From: Marinobacter maroccanus
GTDB taxonomy: Bacteria > Pseudomonadota > Gammaproteobacteria > Pseudomonadales > Oleiphilaceae
NCBI RefSeq assembly: GCF_002933275.1
Contig: NZ_PSSX01000020.1
Location: 1 to 64,000 of the forward strand
Length of the DNA: 64,000 nt
Reading direction: 5' to 3'
Under the pieces are notes generated by a model. That model saw only the letters and a program-made list of their open reading frames with translations. It was not told the origin of the DNA and ran no database searches. Positions within the stretch are counted from its first letter, which is position 1, and every line of letters begins with the position of its first letter. The position numbers were made by a program, and so were the translations under genes. Positions 30,210 to 42,655 of this stretch are shown piece by piece.

Positions 30210-30995
30210 ATGGGAATCCTCAGTGGCAAGAAAGCACTGATCGTTGGCGTAGCCAGCAAACTGTCCATTGCTTACGGCATCGCCGAGGCATTCGCCCGCG
30301 AAGGCGCCGAACTGGCATTCACCTACCAGAACGAAAAGCTCCAGCCACGGGTTGAGACATTCGCCGAACAGTGGGGCAGCAAGCTGACCTTCCCCTGCGA
30401 TGTCGCCAGCGACGAAGAAATCGAGAATGTCTTCAAGGAGCTGGGCAAGCACTGGGACAACATCGACATTATTGTTCATGCCGTTGGCTATGCCCCGGGT
30501 CACGAGCTGGACGGCAACTACGTGGACGTCACTACCCGTGAAGGCTTCCGCATTGCCCACGATATTAGCTCCTACAGCTTTGTGGCCCTGGCCAAGGGTG
30601 CCCGCAGCATGATGCACGAAGGCAGCTCACTGATTACCCTGAGCTATCTGGGCGCCGAGAAGGTTCTTCAGAACTACAACGTGATGGGCCTGGCCAAGGC
30701 CTCCCTGGAAGCCAACGTTCGCTACATGGCTGCCAGCCTGGGCCGTGACGGCATTCGCGTAAACGGCATTTCCGCCGGTCCGATCAAGACCCTGGCCGCC
30801 TCCGGCATCAAGAGCTTCCGCAAGATGCTGGCCGAAAATGCCAGGCGTGCCCCGCTGCGCCGGAACGTCACCATCGATGAAGTGGGCAATGCCGCCGCGT
30901 TCCTGGGTTCCAACCTGTCCAGTGGCATTACCGGCGAGATCATGTACGTGGACGGCGGCTTCAACATCACCGGGATGGGCGAACTGGAAGAGTAA
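30210..30995 (+). CDS. fabI: Enoyl-[acyl-carrier-protein] reductase (NADH)
   Basis: 261 residues. Catalyses the last reduction of each fatty-acid elongation round; target of triclosan. The N-terminal [21 protein letters not shown] is the FabI variant of the nucleotide-binding motif (core: [12 protein letters not shown]). Catalytic residues Y and K are in [16 protein letters not shown] (Y-x6-K), preceded by [15 protein letters not shown]. The C-terminal substrate loop SGIKSFRKM and the end [19 protein letters not shown] are typical. The ATG at 30210 has GGAG upstream and gives the family N-terminus; an earlier frame start overlaps yejF. A terminator follows. Confidence 0.96.
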   Translation: MGILSGKKALIVGVASKLSIAYGIAEAFAREGAELAFTYQNEKLQPRVETFAEQWGSKLTFPCDVASDEEIENVFKELGKHWDNIDIIVHAVGYAPGHELDGNYVDVTTREGFRIAHDISSYSFVALAKGARSMMHEGSSLITLSYLGAEKVLQNYNVMGLAKASLEANVRYMAASLGRDGIRVNGISAGPIKTLAASGIKSFRKMLAENARRAPLRRNVTIDEVGNAAAFLGSNLSSGITGEIMYVDGGFNITGMGELEE

Positions 30996-31013
30996 GTTGC
31001 CCTCCCCGGATGC

Positions 31014-31042
31014 AGAAGAGCCGGCTTTATGCCGGCTCTTCT
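31014..31042. terminator. Hairpin between fabI and the PilZ gene, likely bidirectional terminator
   Basis: AGAAGAGCCGGC (31014-31025) and GCCGGCTCTTCT (31031-31042) form a perfect 12-bp stem with a TTTAT loop, between two converging genes. Confidence 0.75.
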
Positions 31043-31064
31043 CGTTTAAGGGCGCGGTGTTTTA

Positions 31065-31469
31065 TCAATCCTGGTCCATCGCCGACGCCACGGCTTCTAC
31101 CCACTCAACGTAGGCTGTTTCGTCGGACTCGATAATCCGCACGCCCACCAGAAACCCTGACTCATTTGGTCGACACCAGACTACTTCAACCATTAAACCG
31201 AATGGCTCGGCGTGGTTCCCGAGGTATACGCTCGCTGGTAACAGGGCGCCCAGAGACAGGGGTTCCCCGGAAGACAGACAAAGACCGCTCGCAGAAATAT
31301 CACGAATACCGCAGACGAGTTCCTTTGCCTCGGGCATTGCCTCTTCCGGCAATCCGGATTCAAGCTCAAGAATTGCACGGGCTCGTGCGGTCAGGCGGTA
31401 ATCGGCACGGTTATCCTGATCAACAGGCGGATCATTCCGGGTTCCAAAGTTGTAATCGTTATCTGCCAT
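31065..31469 (-). CDS. PilZ domain protein (c-di-GMP receptor)
   Basis: 134 residues with one PilZ domain. Both c-di-GMP-binding signatures are visible: RxxxR as RADYR (about residues 22-26) and D/NxSxxG as DISASG (about 58-63), so nucleotide binding is expected. There is no fused output domain, so it presumably acts by protein-protein contact. It starts 25 nt after the stop of the DUF1631 gene in the same direction, suggesting one operon. Confidence 0.85.
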   Translation of the reverse strand: MADNDYNFGTRNDPPVDQDNRADYRLTARARAILELESGLPEEAMPEAKELVCGIRDISASGLCLSSGEPLSLGALLPASVYLGNHAEPFGLMVEVVWCRPNESGFLVGVRIIESDETAYVEWVEAVASAMDQD

Positions 31470-31494
31470 TGTTGTTTTTCCTGCTTCGGCAATG

Positions 31495-33318
31495 TCAGTT
31501 GCGGCCTACACGGATTCGGCCAACAACCCTGCTTAGGGTCTCATCGAATTCTGCCGAGGTTCCCAAAACCCGGATCCGGCCTTCGACAATCCCCTGCACA
31601 AGGGCGTCCTCGAGAAACTCACGTCGGTTAAGGCCCAGGCGATCCACAAACACCAGCTTCCTGGACGCATTGATGCGCACGGCCAGTTTCAGACGGGTCG
31701 GCTGGCCCGACACTTCATCTGGTTCAACGACAATCCAGCCTCCCAGCTTGATGGCGTCCACCTGTTTTTCTGCCAGCAGCGTGCGTTCCTTCCGGATCCG
31801 TTCTTCCTCGGCCTTTTCATCGGCGATGCGCTGGTCTTCAGCGGCCTGACGCTGGCGCTCCAGTTCTGCTTCCCGCTCCGCTTCCTCAGCCCTGCGTCGT
31901 GCCTCAGCGGCCTCTTTCTCCCGCCTCAACTCCTCGGCCCTGAGCCTTGCGGCTTCCGCGGCCTGTTCCCTCTGCCGACGCTGTTTCTCACACACACGCG
32001 CCAGCAGTTCGACGGTTTCCGACAGAACCGTCCCAAACGACGTCAGCTTTGGCAGGGGCCGGATCTGTTCTTTTGCCAGGGCCGCCTGGAATTCGCCCCA
32101 GGTCTGCAAACCCAATTTTACCCCGGCGCCGTTGGTCCAGAGGATTTCTGCCGACTCGGGTAGAAACGCGTAGAAATAACGCCGCTGCTCTCCGGTACCC
32201 TCGCCCTCGACAAACCACTGCTCCTCATAAGGTTCAAAGGCTTCTGCGGCGGGCACCTCGAAGGTCAGCCAGTTGCTATCCCATTGGAAACTCCCCGCTG
32301 CCGGTAACGCCTCCACCAGATCGGGTGCCTCTCCTCTGAGCCTGGAAACCATGACAGCTTCGATACCTGCCAGAGACTCCGCCGGGAGCGCTTTGTTGTA
32401 AACCCGCTTCCAGACGTCGAGAATACGGTCACCGATCTGCTCACCAACGTGATACAGGCGGTTCCTGTCTTCGTCGGACAGCGAGGGATCGCCGATCCAG
32501 ACCAGCCATTCAAGAAGCTTGCTGCCATGCCGGAAGGTCTCACCTTCCAGCCCCGTGTCCCAGACCGACTGCTTCAGCAGGCCCTGCCAGTAATCCAGGA
32601 TAAACCGAACAATTGGTATCGGAAGTCTGCGGCCCTGAAGAGCACGGCCGATGAGCGCCCGGGCAGTCTGGTCGGCCTTGCGCTGTCTGGCAGCCCCCTG
32701 CTCAGTTTCCAGCAGGCGCTGCCTGAGCTTTCCCGCCTGGGAATCCCTCCTGGCGGCATCCTCCTGCCATTGGTGACAGAAATCTTCCACAGGATCTGTT
32801 CTGCCAGATTCGAAACTGGCAGACACCGCGATAACCAGCGAGTCCAGCTGGTCGAGCAGCACTTTGGACGAACGGCCTCCGGAGTCACTCCAGCCCCGCC
32901 ACTCCTGCAAACTGTCCAGCCAGGATAGAACCGGCTTGCTGAACGCCTTTTTTCCTTCGAGATCCATTCGCCAGGCAAGGTAGAAACGCAGCCTTGCCAC
33001 GCGGCGGGCGAGGCTCGGGTGCAGGCCACTGGTTTTCAGGAAGACATCCATGATGCGGTCGGCAACGTAGGCCGCGTTAACCTGGCGTGCTGACCACTCC
33101 AGATGGACAGAACGGATCACGTGGGTGACGCGCTCATTGCGCTGTTCGGACCAGCAGGAAATCAACAAAGGGCGCCAGTCGCTGACAGCGTCGGGTTCGA
33201 GCTTGCCCGCCGGGTATGGGAGGTCAGGAACACGTATGCCGGCCAGGACATCGTCTATCTTGCCTGAAACCGTTGCGACGGAAGGCACATCCTTCGGTCT
33301 CTGCCTGTTTTGCGACAT
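31495..33318 (-). CDS. DUF1631 family protein with central coiled coil
   Basis: 607 residues. The N-terminal half (about 1-420) is the helical DUF1631 region. It is followed by a long Glu/Arg/Ala coiled coil (about 435-510, e.g. AEAARLRAEELRREKEAAEA) and a small beta-rich C-terminal domain (about 515-600, with RLKLAVRINASRKLVFVDRL) that resembles a degenerate PilZ-like barrel but lacks the RxxxR and DxSxxG motifs. DUF1631 proteins are sometimes mislabelled thymidine phosphorylase; nothing here supports that. Next to a PilZ gene, a cyclic-di-GMP connected role is a fair inference. Confidence 0.78.
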   Translation of the reverse strand: MSQNRQRPKDVPSVATVSGKIDDVLAGIRVPDLPYPAGKLEPDAVSDWRPLLISCWSEQRNERVTHVIRSVHLEWSARQVNAAYVADRIMDVFLKTSGLHPSLARRVARLRFYLAWRMDLEGKKAFSKPVLSWLDSLQEWRGWSDSGGRSSKVLLDQLDSLVIAVSASFESGRTDPVEDFCHQWQEDAARRDSQAGKLRQRLLETEQGAARQRKADQTARALIGRALQGRRLPIPIVRFILDYWQGLLKQSVWDTGLEGETFRHGSKLLEWLVWIGDPSLSDEDRNRLYHVGEQIGDRILDVWKRVYNKALPAESLAGIEAVMVSRLRGEAPDLVEALPAAGSFQWDSNWLTFEVPAAEAFEPYEEQWFVEGEGTGEQRRYFYAFLPESAEILWTNGAGVKLGLQTWGEFQAALAKEQIRPLPKLTSFGTVLSETVELLARVCEKQRRQREQAAEAARLRAEELRREKEAAEARRRAEEAEREAELERQRQAAEDQRIADEKAEEERIRKERTLLAEKQVDAIKLGGWIVVEPDEVSGQPTRLKLAVRINASRKLVFVDRLGLNRREFLEDALVQGIVEGRIRVLGTSAEFDETLSRVVGRIRVGRN

Positions 33319-33493
33319 CCGTTCCCCATACCTAAGAAGCGTTGAAAAGGCCCTGTAAATGACGCAGTATAACCAACTCGCCGGGGTTTACCGCAACCGT
33401 GCACCGGCGTTATTCGCGTTAATCTGCAACCCTGTTGGCACAATGAATAGTCCATCAGGGCTGCAACGATCAGAATCGGGGAAGCAGAACAAC

Positions 33494-34570
33494 ATGTCGG
33501 GCAACAAACTAGAGAATCTGAATGTGGCGAGCCAGGAAGCACTGATCACTCCTGAAGCGCTGAAGAAGGAGATGCCGCTCTCCGACAAGGCCGCAGAAAC
33601 CGTCTCAAAAGGCCGTCAGGCCATTTATGACATCATGGACGGCAAAGACCACCGGCTGTTTGTCGTGGTGGGCCCCTGCTCCATTCACGATGTCGAGGCC
33701 GCCAGGGATTACGCCGCGCGTCTCAAGAAGCTTGCCGATGAAGTCAGCGATACCCTGCTGATCGTTATGCGTGTCTATTTCGAAAAGCCTCGCACAACCG
33801 TTGGCTGGAAAGGCCTGATCAACGACCCGCACCTGAACGATACCTTTGATATTGAGCAGGGCCTTCACATCGGTCGTCGTCTGCTGCTGGATATCAACGA
33901 ACTTGGCCTGCCCGCAGCCACCGAAGCGCTCGACCCGATTTCCCCGCAGTACCTGCAGGACACTATCGCCTGGTCCGCCATCGGCGCCCGTACCACTGAG
34001 TCACAAACTCACCGGGAAATGAGCAGCGGCCTGTCCATGGCGATCGGTTTCAAGAACGGCACCGACGGCAGCCTGGACGTTGCGGTGAACGCGATGAAAT
34101 CCGTGTCTCACCCCCACAGCTTCCTGGGCATCGACCAGCAGGGACAGGTGGCGATTATCCGCACCAAAGGCAATAACTACGGCCACGTTGTTCTTCGTGG
34201 TGGCGGTGGTAAACCTAACTACGATTCCGTGAGCGTCGCCCTGTGCGAACAGGCGCTGGATAAAGCAGGTTTGCGCAAGTCGATGATGATTGACTGTAGC
34301 CATGCCAACTCCAGCAAGGATCCGGCCATTCAGCCACTGGTCATGCAGGATGTGACCCATCAGATCCTGGAAGGCAATACCTCGATCCAGAGCCTGATGG
34401 TGGAGAGCAACATCAACTGGGGTAACCAGTCTATCCCCGAGAACCTGGCGGACCTGAAGTACGGGGTGTCCGTGACAGACGCCTGTATTGACTGGCCAAC
34501 CACGGAAAAGGCGATTCGGGATATGCGCGACAAGCTGAAAGACGTACTGCCCAAGCGCAAGATCGGCTGA
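33494..34570 (+). CDS. aroG: 3-deoxy-7-phosphoheptulonate synthase (DAHP synthase, class I)
   Basis: 358 residues. Condenses phosphoenolpyruvate and erythrose 4-phosphate, the entry step to chorismate and aromatic amino acids. Family motifs: VVVGPCSIHDVEAA, YFEKPRTTVGWKGLINDP, IGARTTESQTHREMSSGLS, RGGGGKPNYD and MIDCSHANSSKDP. The ATG at 33494 gives the normal N-terminus MSGNKLENLNVASQ; the frame is open 135 nt further upstream. Which paralogue (AroF/G/H; which allosteric amino acid) cannot be read from sequence alone. Chorismate synthase aroC lies at 62.5 kb. Confidence 0.95.
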   Translation: MSGNKLENLNVASQEALITPEALKKEMPLSDKAAETVSKGRQAIYDIMDGKDHRLFVVVGPCSIHDVEAARDYAARLKKLADEVSDTLLIVMRVYFEKPRTTVGWKGLINDPHLNDTFDIEQGLHIGRRLLLDINELGLPAATEALDPISPQYLQDTIAWSAIGARTTESQTHREMSSGLSMAIGFKNGTDGSLDVAVNAMKSVSHPHSFLGIDQQGQVAIIRTKGNNYGHVVLRGGGGKPNYDSVSVALCEQALDKAGLRKSMMIDCSHANSSKDPAIQPLVMQDVTHQILEGNTSIQSLMVESNINWGNQSIPENLADLKYGVSVTDACIDWPTTEKAIRDMRDKLKDVLPKRKIG

Positions 34571-34597
34571 TCAACGCCTGATGTAAAACGGGGAGTC

Positions 34598-36813
<2,216 letters not shown>

Positions 36814-38151
36814 TCAGGTGTAGCGTTTGCGGGGACTTTCAGCGTTACGGGAATCCAGACGCTGGCGCTTTTCCGCCAGTTTGATCTCAAGCCCGCGGTT
36901 TACGGGCTCATAATACCGGCGCTGATGAATGGCCTCGGGCAGGTAGGACTCCCCGGCGGCGAAGGCTTCGGGTTCATCATGAGCGTAGCGGTAAGTATCC
37001 CCGTGGCCCATGCTTTTCATCAGTTTGGTGGGCGCATTACGCAGGTGTACTGGCACTTCATAGTCCGGATCCTGGCGGATGTCCGCCATGCACCGATTGA
37101 AGGCGTTATAAACAGCGTTGCTCTTGGGCGCCAGGGCCAGGTAGGTCACTGCCTGGGCCAGCGCCAGCTCCCCTTCCGGAGACCCCAGGCGTTCCTGAGC
37201 GTCCCAGGCCTCCATGCTTAGCTGCAGGGCTCGCGGATCGGCATTACCGATGTCCTCACTTGCTATCCGCACCAGGCGGCGGGCAACATAGAGCGGATCA
37301 CAGCCGCCATCGAGCATCCGGCACAGCCAATACAGCGAGCCGTCCGGATCTGAGCCACGAACGGATTTGTGCAGGGCCGATATCTGGTCGTAAAACACAT
37401 CGCCGCCTTTGTCGAACCGACGCAGGCTGGTCTGCATAACCTGTTCGAGCTGATCGGCCGTGACACGGTCGATTCCGGACTCATCCGGCTCGGCCAGATC
37501 CGCTGCTACTTCCAGGATGTTCAGGGCGCGGCGAGCATCACCACCAGACGCAGAGGCCATCAGGGTCAACACGTCGTCATCAACCCGCAGGCGCCCACCA
37601 AAGCCCTCGTCAGCTGTCAGCGCACGGCGTAACAGCTGGAGAATGTCCTCTTCCTCGAGGTTCTTGAGCACGTAGACCCGGGTCCGGGACAGCAAGGCGC
37701 TGTTAAGCTCAAAAGAGGGATTCTCGGTGGTGGCACCAACAAAGATGAAGGTACCGTCTTCAATGTGAGGGAGAAACGCATCCTGCTGGCTTTTGTTGAA
37801 GCGGTGCACTTCATCCACGAACAGCAGTGTATCCCGGCCCTGAGACTGCTTCCGATTGCGGGCGCGTTCCACAACGGCCCGGATCTCTTTCACACCGCTC
37901 AGTACGGCAGAAACCGTCTCGAAGCTGAGGTCGCTGACGTTCGCCAGAAGTTGGGCAAAGGTGGTCTTACCTACTCCGGGAGGCCCCCAGAGAATCATGG
38001 AGTGAAGCTGGCCCTGCTGGACCGCGCGCCGAAGCGGTTTGCCGGGCCCAACCAGGTGGACCTGGCCGACATAATCATCCAGGGTCGCGGGCCGCATTCT
38101 CGCGGCCAAAGGCCGGAACCCTGCGGATTCCGCGAATAGGCTGTCCTGCAT
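36814..38151 (-). CDS. rarA: Replication-associated recombination protein A (MgsA/RarA AAA+ ATPase)
   Basis: 445 residues. AAA+ clamp-loader-like ATPase that acts at stalled replication forks and interacts with SSB. Walker [18 protein letters not shown] (about residue 53), Walker [21 protein letters not shown], sensor 1 [12 protein letters not shown]. The C-terminal tetramerisation domain contains [22 protein letters not shown] and [16 protein letters not shown] sequence. Start overlaps the lolA stop by 1 nt (TGATG). Confidence 0.94.
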   Translation of the reverse strand: MQDSLFAESAGFRPLAARMRPATLDDYVGQVHLVGPGKPLRRAVQQGQLHSMILWGPPGVGKTTFAQLLANVSDLSFETVSAVLSGVKEIRAVVERARNRKQSQGRDTLLFVDEVHRFNKSQQDAFLPHIEDGTFIFVGATTENPSFELNSALLSRTRVYVLKNLEEEDILQLLRRALTADEGFGGRLRVDDDVLTLMASASGGDARRALNILEVAADLAEPDESGIDRVTADQLEQVMQTSLRRFDKGGDVFYDQISALHKSVRGSDPDGSLYWLCRMLDGGCDPLYVARRLVRIASEDIGNADPRALQLSMEAWDAQERLGSPEGELALAQAVTYLALAPKSNAVYNAFNRCMADIRQDPDYEVPVHLRNAPTKLMKSMGHGDTYRYAHDEPEAFAAGESYLPEAIHQRRYYEPVNRGLEIKLAEKRQRLDSRNAESPRKRYT

Positions 38152-38798
38152 CAGGCCCCGTCCCGGATAATATCCACACCCTCCGGGTAGTCGAGGGTGA
38201 ACGCTCCGGCTTCAACCGGCTCGTTGAGCCTGATCCGGTCAAAACTCAGCACACTCAGTTGGGCCAGGGAGTCCTGCATGCGCATCTCCTGAAGCTCACC
38301 CTTGAAAAAGGTCAGTCTCAGGGAAGTAAACAGGGAGTCCGGGCTCCGTGGTTCCAATGTGAATTCACGGGTGTTGTCCCCGATCTGGCGACCGGACACC
38401 TTGTAGGTTTCCTCCAGGTTATCCACCTCACCGCTGAGCAGGAGAGCCGGGGTGGATTGCACCCGGTCATCGAGATTGTGGATCGTGACCTGCTCAAGAT
38501 CCGGGTCGTAGACTTCCACCGTTTCGCCATCACTCACAATAAACTGCGAAAGGGGCGCACTGGTTTCCCAGTAAAACAATCCAGGGCGCTTGGCTTTCAG
38601 GGAACCCCGGGTTTCCTGAACCTTGTTACCATTCTCGTTGACCACAATCTGGATAAAATCCGCCTGATAGGATTCGTAGCTTTTCAGCAACGAGGCCAAC
38701 TCGTTCGCGCTATCGCTGCCTTCGCTCGCACTCACAGGGCCGGCAATAAACACCGCCATGATCAGGGTGGCCAGGCATTTCAGAAAAGACTGTTGCAT
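38151..38798 (-). CDS. lolA: Outer-membrane lipoprotein carrier protein LolA
   Basis: 215 residues with a Sec signal peptide (hydrophobic core about residues 8-22, cleavage near PVSA-SEG). Carries lipoproteins through the periplasm from LolCDE to LolB. Family blocks: [41 protein letters not shown] and [18 protein letters not shown]. Lies between ftsK (12-nt gap) and rarA, the common gammaproteobacterial order ftsK-lolA-rarA-serS. Confidence 0.95.
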   Translation of the reverse strand: MQQSFLKCLATLIMAVFIAGPVSASEGSDSANELASLLKSYESYQADFIQIVVNENGNKVQETRGSLKAKRPGLFYWETSAPLSQFIVSDGETVEVYDPDLEQVTIHNLDDRVQSTPALLLSGEVDNLEETYKVSGRQIGDNTREFTLEPRSPDSLFTSLRLTFFKGELQEMRMQDSLAQLSVLSFDRIRLNEPVEAGAFTLDYPEGVDIIRDGA

Positions 38799-38810
38799 TA
38801 ATCCTTACTC

Positions 38811-41381
38811 CTAATCTCTGGGTGGCGGTGGTGCCAGAACTTCCCGGGCACCGTTGTGGCCGGCGGCGCTTACCACGCCGGATGCTTCCATGGCATCAAC
38901 CAGGTTTGCCGCCCGGTTGTACCCGATCTTGAATTTTCGCTGCACCGAGGAAATCGAAACACGGCGCCCTTCAGTCACGAACGCAACCGCTTCGTCATAG
39001 AGCGCATCGCCCTCGCTGTCTCCACCGCCTTCTGAAAGGTTGGGTACCCCGGGCAGGCTCTCGCCTTCAGCGCCGTTCAGGACATCGTCCACATACACCG
39101 GTTCGCCCCGGGCTTTCCAGGCGCTGACCACGCGATGGACTTCATCGTCATCCACAAAAGCACCATGGACCCGAACCGGTAACCCGGAGCCCGGTGGCAA
39201 GTAGAGCATGTCACCGTGCCCCAGAAGCTGCTCAGCGCCGCCCTGATCCAGCACCGTCCGGGAATCGATCTTGGATGAGACCTGGAACGACATCCGGGTG
39301 GGAATGTTGGCCTTGATGAGGCCCGTTATCACATCCACCGAAGGCCGCTGGGTGGCAAGGATCAGGTGAATACCGGCCGCCCGCGCTTTCTGGGCGATAC
39401 GGGCAATCAGCTCCTCGACCTTTTTGCCGACGATCATCATCATGTCGGCGAATTCGTCGATAACCACCACGATAAATGGCAGGGTGTCGAGCTCCGGGCG
39501 CTCCTGCTCATCGTTGGCGAGATACTCGTCCGGCTTCCAGAAAGGGTCCAGGAGCGGTTCACCTGCGGCCACTGCGTCCTTGATCTTGCGATTGTAGCCA
39601 GCGAGGTTTCGAACCCCGAGGCTGGCCATCAACTTGTACCGGCGCTCCATCTCAGCCACACACCAGCGCAACGCATTGGCAGCTTCTTTCATGTCCGTAA
39701 CTACCGGCGCCAGCAGGTGTGGAATCCCGTCGTAGATGCTCAGTTCAAGCATCTTGGGATCCACCATGATGAACCGGACATCCTCCGGACCCGCCTTCAG
39801 CAGCATGCTCAGCAGCATGGCATTTACGCCAACGGATTTACCGGAACCGGTGGTGCCCGCTACCAGCAGGTGTGGCATCTTGGAGAGATTGGCAACCATC
39901 GGGTTGCCACCAATGTCGTTACCCAGCGCCAGGGTCAGTGGCGAGCTGGACTCCTGGAACACCCGCGCACCAAGCACTTCGCTGAGCCGCACCATTTCCC
40001 GTTCTTCGTTGGGAATCTCGATACCGACGACGGACTTGCCGGGAATTACCTCGACCACCCGAACGCTGAGTACCGCCAGGGAACGGGCCAGATCCTTGGC
40101 GAGGTTGGAAATCTTGCTGACTTTCACGCCCGGGGCCGGTTTGATCTCGAACCTGGTAATGACAGGGCCAGGATTGACCTCGACAACTTCAACAGATACC
40201 CCGAAATCACCAAGTTTTTCCTCAAGCAGCCGGGACATATGTTCGAGGGACTCTTCCGAGTAGCCTCTTTCCTTATGCTCCTCGGGCGGATCCAGCAGGG
40301 AAATCGGTGGAATCGGGCTCTCAATATCTTCGAGCAATGAGGGCTGCTTGCTGCCCTTGTCTTTCGACTGGGACGGCTGTTCATCTTTCTTGAAAGGGGA
40401 AATCTTCAGAGAGCGCCCGGCGGGCTGAGGAGTAGGCTCAGCCTTGGCTGGCTTCCCGTTAGCAGCGGGCCCCTCATCGCGAGAGCTGAAACTTTCAAGT
40501 CTCGCCGGTTCCGGGTCCACCTCGGCAGAGAGACCATCCAGTGCTGGCTCCTTTCGACCGGCTTCCGGCCTGGGGGCAGCCTTCGGGGTTTTCGGCTTTT
40601 TCGGACCGAAACCGGGAATCCGCTGCCACCAGCGCGGCTTATTGGTATCAGCCTTTTTCCGTGCGTTATCAACGGGCGGAACTCGGTCTTTGACCACCGG
40701 GGGCTCAGCTTTGGGCTCTGGTTTTTCTGGCTTCGGCTTGCCTTTGAAAAGGCTCTTGATGGCCTGCCCCGTTCTGAGGGTCAGGCCACCCAACTGATCC
40801 ATCAACCAGAACCAGGACAGGCCGGTGGTGACAGTCAGTGCGAAGAGGAAGATGGCGATCAGCAAAAGCGTCGTGGCCGGCAGGTTGAAAAAACGCACCA
40901 TGGCATCGGCTACGGCCGTTCCAAGCACACCGCCCGAGGAGACCCCGAGACCAAACACCGAATAAAGCGACAACAGGCTGGTTGCCGAGAGAAGGATCAG
41001 CAGGAAGCCACCAAACCGCATCATGAAGAGCGGCCAGTGCAAATCCAGGGAATCGTTGCGCCGACGGATGAGCATCAGCGCGTAGCCGGCGATCATCACC
41101 GGGAACAGATACGCGACGTGGCCAAAGAAGTCCATGAAAAGGCTGGCCAGCCAGGCGCCGGTGCGACCGGCATAGTTCTGCACGCTGGTGTCATGGCCAA
41201 TACTTGCCCAACCCGGATCCGAGGGGCTGAAGGTAACCAGTGCCATGGAAAGGTATATAGACAAGGCTATCAGCGCGATAACAGCGCCTTCACGGGCGCC
41301 CTGGGCTGCCAGGCGGCGAAAGCGCAGCTGCTTCTCTGTCAGTTCCTGTGGTGCTTTCTTCGCTTTTGCAGATTCGGCCAT
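38811..41381 (-). CDS. ftsK: DNA translocase FtsK
   Basis: 856 residues. Four N-terminal membrane helices (about residues 30-195) anchor it at the septum; a Pro/Lys-rich linker (about 205-370) follows; the RecA-like motor contains Walker [20 protein letters not shown] and Walker B-region [18 protein letters not shown]; the C-terminal winged-helix gamma domain (about 795-850, [20 protein letters not shown]) reads KOPS polarity sequences and activates XerCD. It starts only 6 nt after the metZ stop and lacks a strong ribosome-binding site, suggesting coupling. Confidence 0.96.
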   Translation of the reverse strand: MAESAKAKKAPQELTEKQLRFRRLAAQGAREGAVIALIALSIYLSMALVTFSPSDPGWASIGHDTSVQNYAGRTGAWLASLFMDFFGHVAYLFPVMIAGYALMLIRRRNDSLDLHWPLFMMRFGGFLLILLSATSLLSLYSVFGLGVSSGGVLGTAVADAMVRFFNLPATTLLLIAIFLFALTVTTGLSWFWLMDQLGGLTLRTGQAIKSLFKGKPKPEKPEPKAEPPVVKDRVPPVDNARKKADTNKPRWWQRIPGFGPKKPKTPKAAPRPEAGRKEPALDGLSAEVDPEPARLESFSSRDEGPAANGKPAKAEPTPQPAGRSLKISPFKKDEQPSQSKDKGSKQPSLLEDIESPIPPISLLDPPEEHKERGYSEESLEHMSRLLEEKLGDFGVSVEVVEVNPGPVITRFEIKPAPGVKVSKISNLAKDLARSLAVLSVRVVEVIPGKSVVGIEIPNEEREMVRLSEVLGARVFQESSSPLTLALGNDIGGNPMVANLSKMPHLLVAGTTGSGKSVGVNAMLLSMLLKAGPEDVRFIMVDPKMLELSIYDGIPHLLAPVVTDMKEAANALRWCVAEMERRYKLMASLGVRNLAGYNRKIKDAVAAGEPLLDPFWKPDEYLANDEQERPELDTLPFIVVVIDEFADMMMIVGKKVEELIARIAQKARAAGIHLILATQRPSVDVITGLIKANIPTRMSFQVSSKIDSRTVLDQGGAEQLLGHGDMLYLPPGSGLPVRVHGAFVDDDEVHRVVSAWKARGEPVYVDDVLNGAEGESLPGVPNLSEGGGDSEGDALYDEAVAFVTEGRRVSISSVQRKFKIGYNRAANLVDAMEASGVVSAAGHNGAREVLAPPPPRD

Positions 41382-41387
41382 GACTGC

Positions 41388-42629
41388 TCAGACGTTATCG
41401 GTGCTTGCGTTCCGAAGCGCCTGAAAGCCCCTTTCAAGGTCGGTTTTCAGGTCTTCAACAGCTTCGATTCCCACGGAAATCCTGATCAGGTTTTCCGTAA
41501 TCCCGGCCCGCGCCTTATCCTCCGGCGATAAGCGCCCGTGAGTCGTCGTGGCCGGATGTGTGATCGTGGTTTTAACGTCACCCAGGTTTGCCGTGATGGA
41601 AATCATTCGGGTGCCATCAATGAAGGACCAGGCCTCTTCCCGCGCACCCTTGAGCTGGAACGACAGCACACCACCAAATCCGGTTTGCTGTTTCTTCGCC
41701 AACTCATGTTGCGGATGACTCTGGAGCCCGGCATAGAAAACACGCTCAACCGCCGGCTGTTGCTCCAGCCACAGCGCCAACTCTAACGCATTGTCACAGT
41801 GGGCGCGCATACGAATTGGTAAGGTTTCCAATCCCTTCTGGAACACCCAGGCATTAAAGGGGCTCATGGTGGGACCGGCCGACCGCAGGAAGCCATAGAT
41901 CTCTTCCATCATCTTTTCGGACCCGACCACTACACCACCGACACAGCGGCCCTGGCCATCCAGGTACTTTGTGGCCGAGTGGATCACGATATCCGCGCCC
42001 TGCTCCAGGGGACGCTGCAGCACAGGGGTGCAGAAACAGTTATCCACCACGAACAGCGCGTCGTTATCATGAGCCAACCGCCCCAGCGCCGCCATATCCG
42101 CCACTTCACAGAGGGGATTGGACGGAGTTTCAATGAACAGCATCCGGGTTTCAGGACGCACCGACGCCTGCCACTCGTCCATATCCGTGAGACTGACAAA
42201 CGTGGTTTCCACGCCAAAACGGGCCATGTATTTCTGGAACAAAACATTAGTGGTGCCGAATACACCCCGGGAGCAGATCACGTGGTCGCCGCTCTGCAGC
42301 AGCGCCATGCAGGTACTCAGAATGGCGGACATACCAGAGGCCGTGGCGACCGCACGCTCACCGCCCTCCATGGCAGCGATCCGGCCTTCAAACGCCTGGA
42401 CCGTAGGGTTGGTAAACCGGGAGTAGATGTTGCCGGGCTCTTCGCCGCCAAATCTCGCCGCCGCCTGTGCCGCGCTGCCATACACGAAGCTGGACGTCGG
42501 GAATATGGCATCGCTGTGCTCAAGCTGCCCGGTGCGGATCTGCCCTGCCCTCACGGCCAGGGTATCCACGGACATCCCCTCCAGATCGGATTCCGGGATC
42601 CAGACAGTTTCTTCGCGGCGAAAGGTCAT
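41388..42629 (-). CDS. metZ: O-succinylhomoserine sulfhydrylase
   Basis: 413 residues. PLP enzyme that makes homocysteine directly from O-succinylhomoserine and sulfide. It is a Cys/Met metabolism family member with the PLP lysine in IHSATKYLDGQGRCVGGVV and MSAILSTCMALLQSGDHV in the cofactor domain. With the sulfide from CysI and homocysteine methylation by MetH, it completes a direct-sulfhydrylation route to methionine. GGAG lies 6 nt before the ATG. Gene order purF-metZ (26-nt gap) is conserved in pseudomonads. Confidence 0.92.
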   Translation of the reverse strand: MTFRREETVWIPESDLEGMSVDTLAVRAGQIRTGQLEHSDAIFPTSSFVYGSAAQAAARFGGEEPGNIYSRFTNPTVQAFEGRIAAMEGGERAVATASGMSAILSTCMALLQSGDHVICSRGVFGTTNVLFQKYMARFGVETTFVSLTDMDEWQASVRPETRMLFIETPSNPLCEVADMAALGRLAHDNDALFVVDNCFCTPVLQRPLEQGADIVIHSATKYLDGQGRCVGGVVVGSEKMMEEIYGFLRSAGPTMSPFNAWVFQKGLETLPIRMRAHCDNALELALWLEQQPAVERVFYAGLQSHPQHELAKKQQTGFGGVLSFQLKGAREEAWSFIDGTRMISITANLGDVKTTITHPATTTHGRLSPEDKARAGITENLIRISVGIEAVEDLKTDLERGFQALRNASTDNV

Positions 42630-42655
42630 CTACATCTCCTGCCTGAAAGCGGCGT

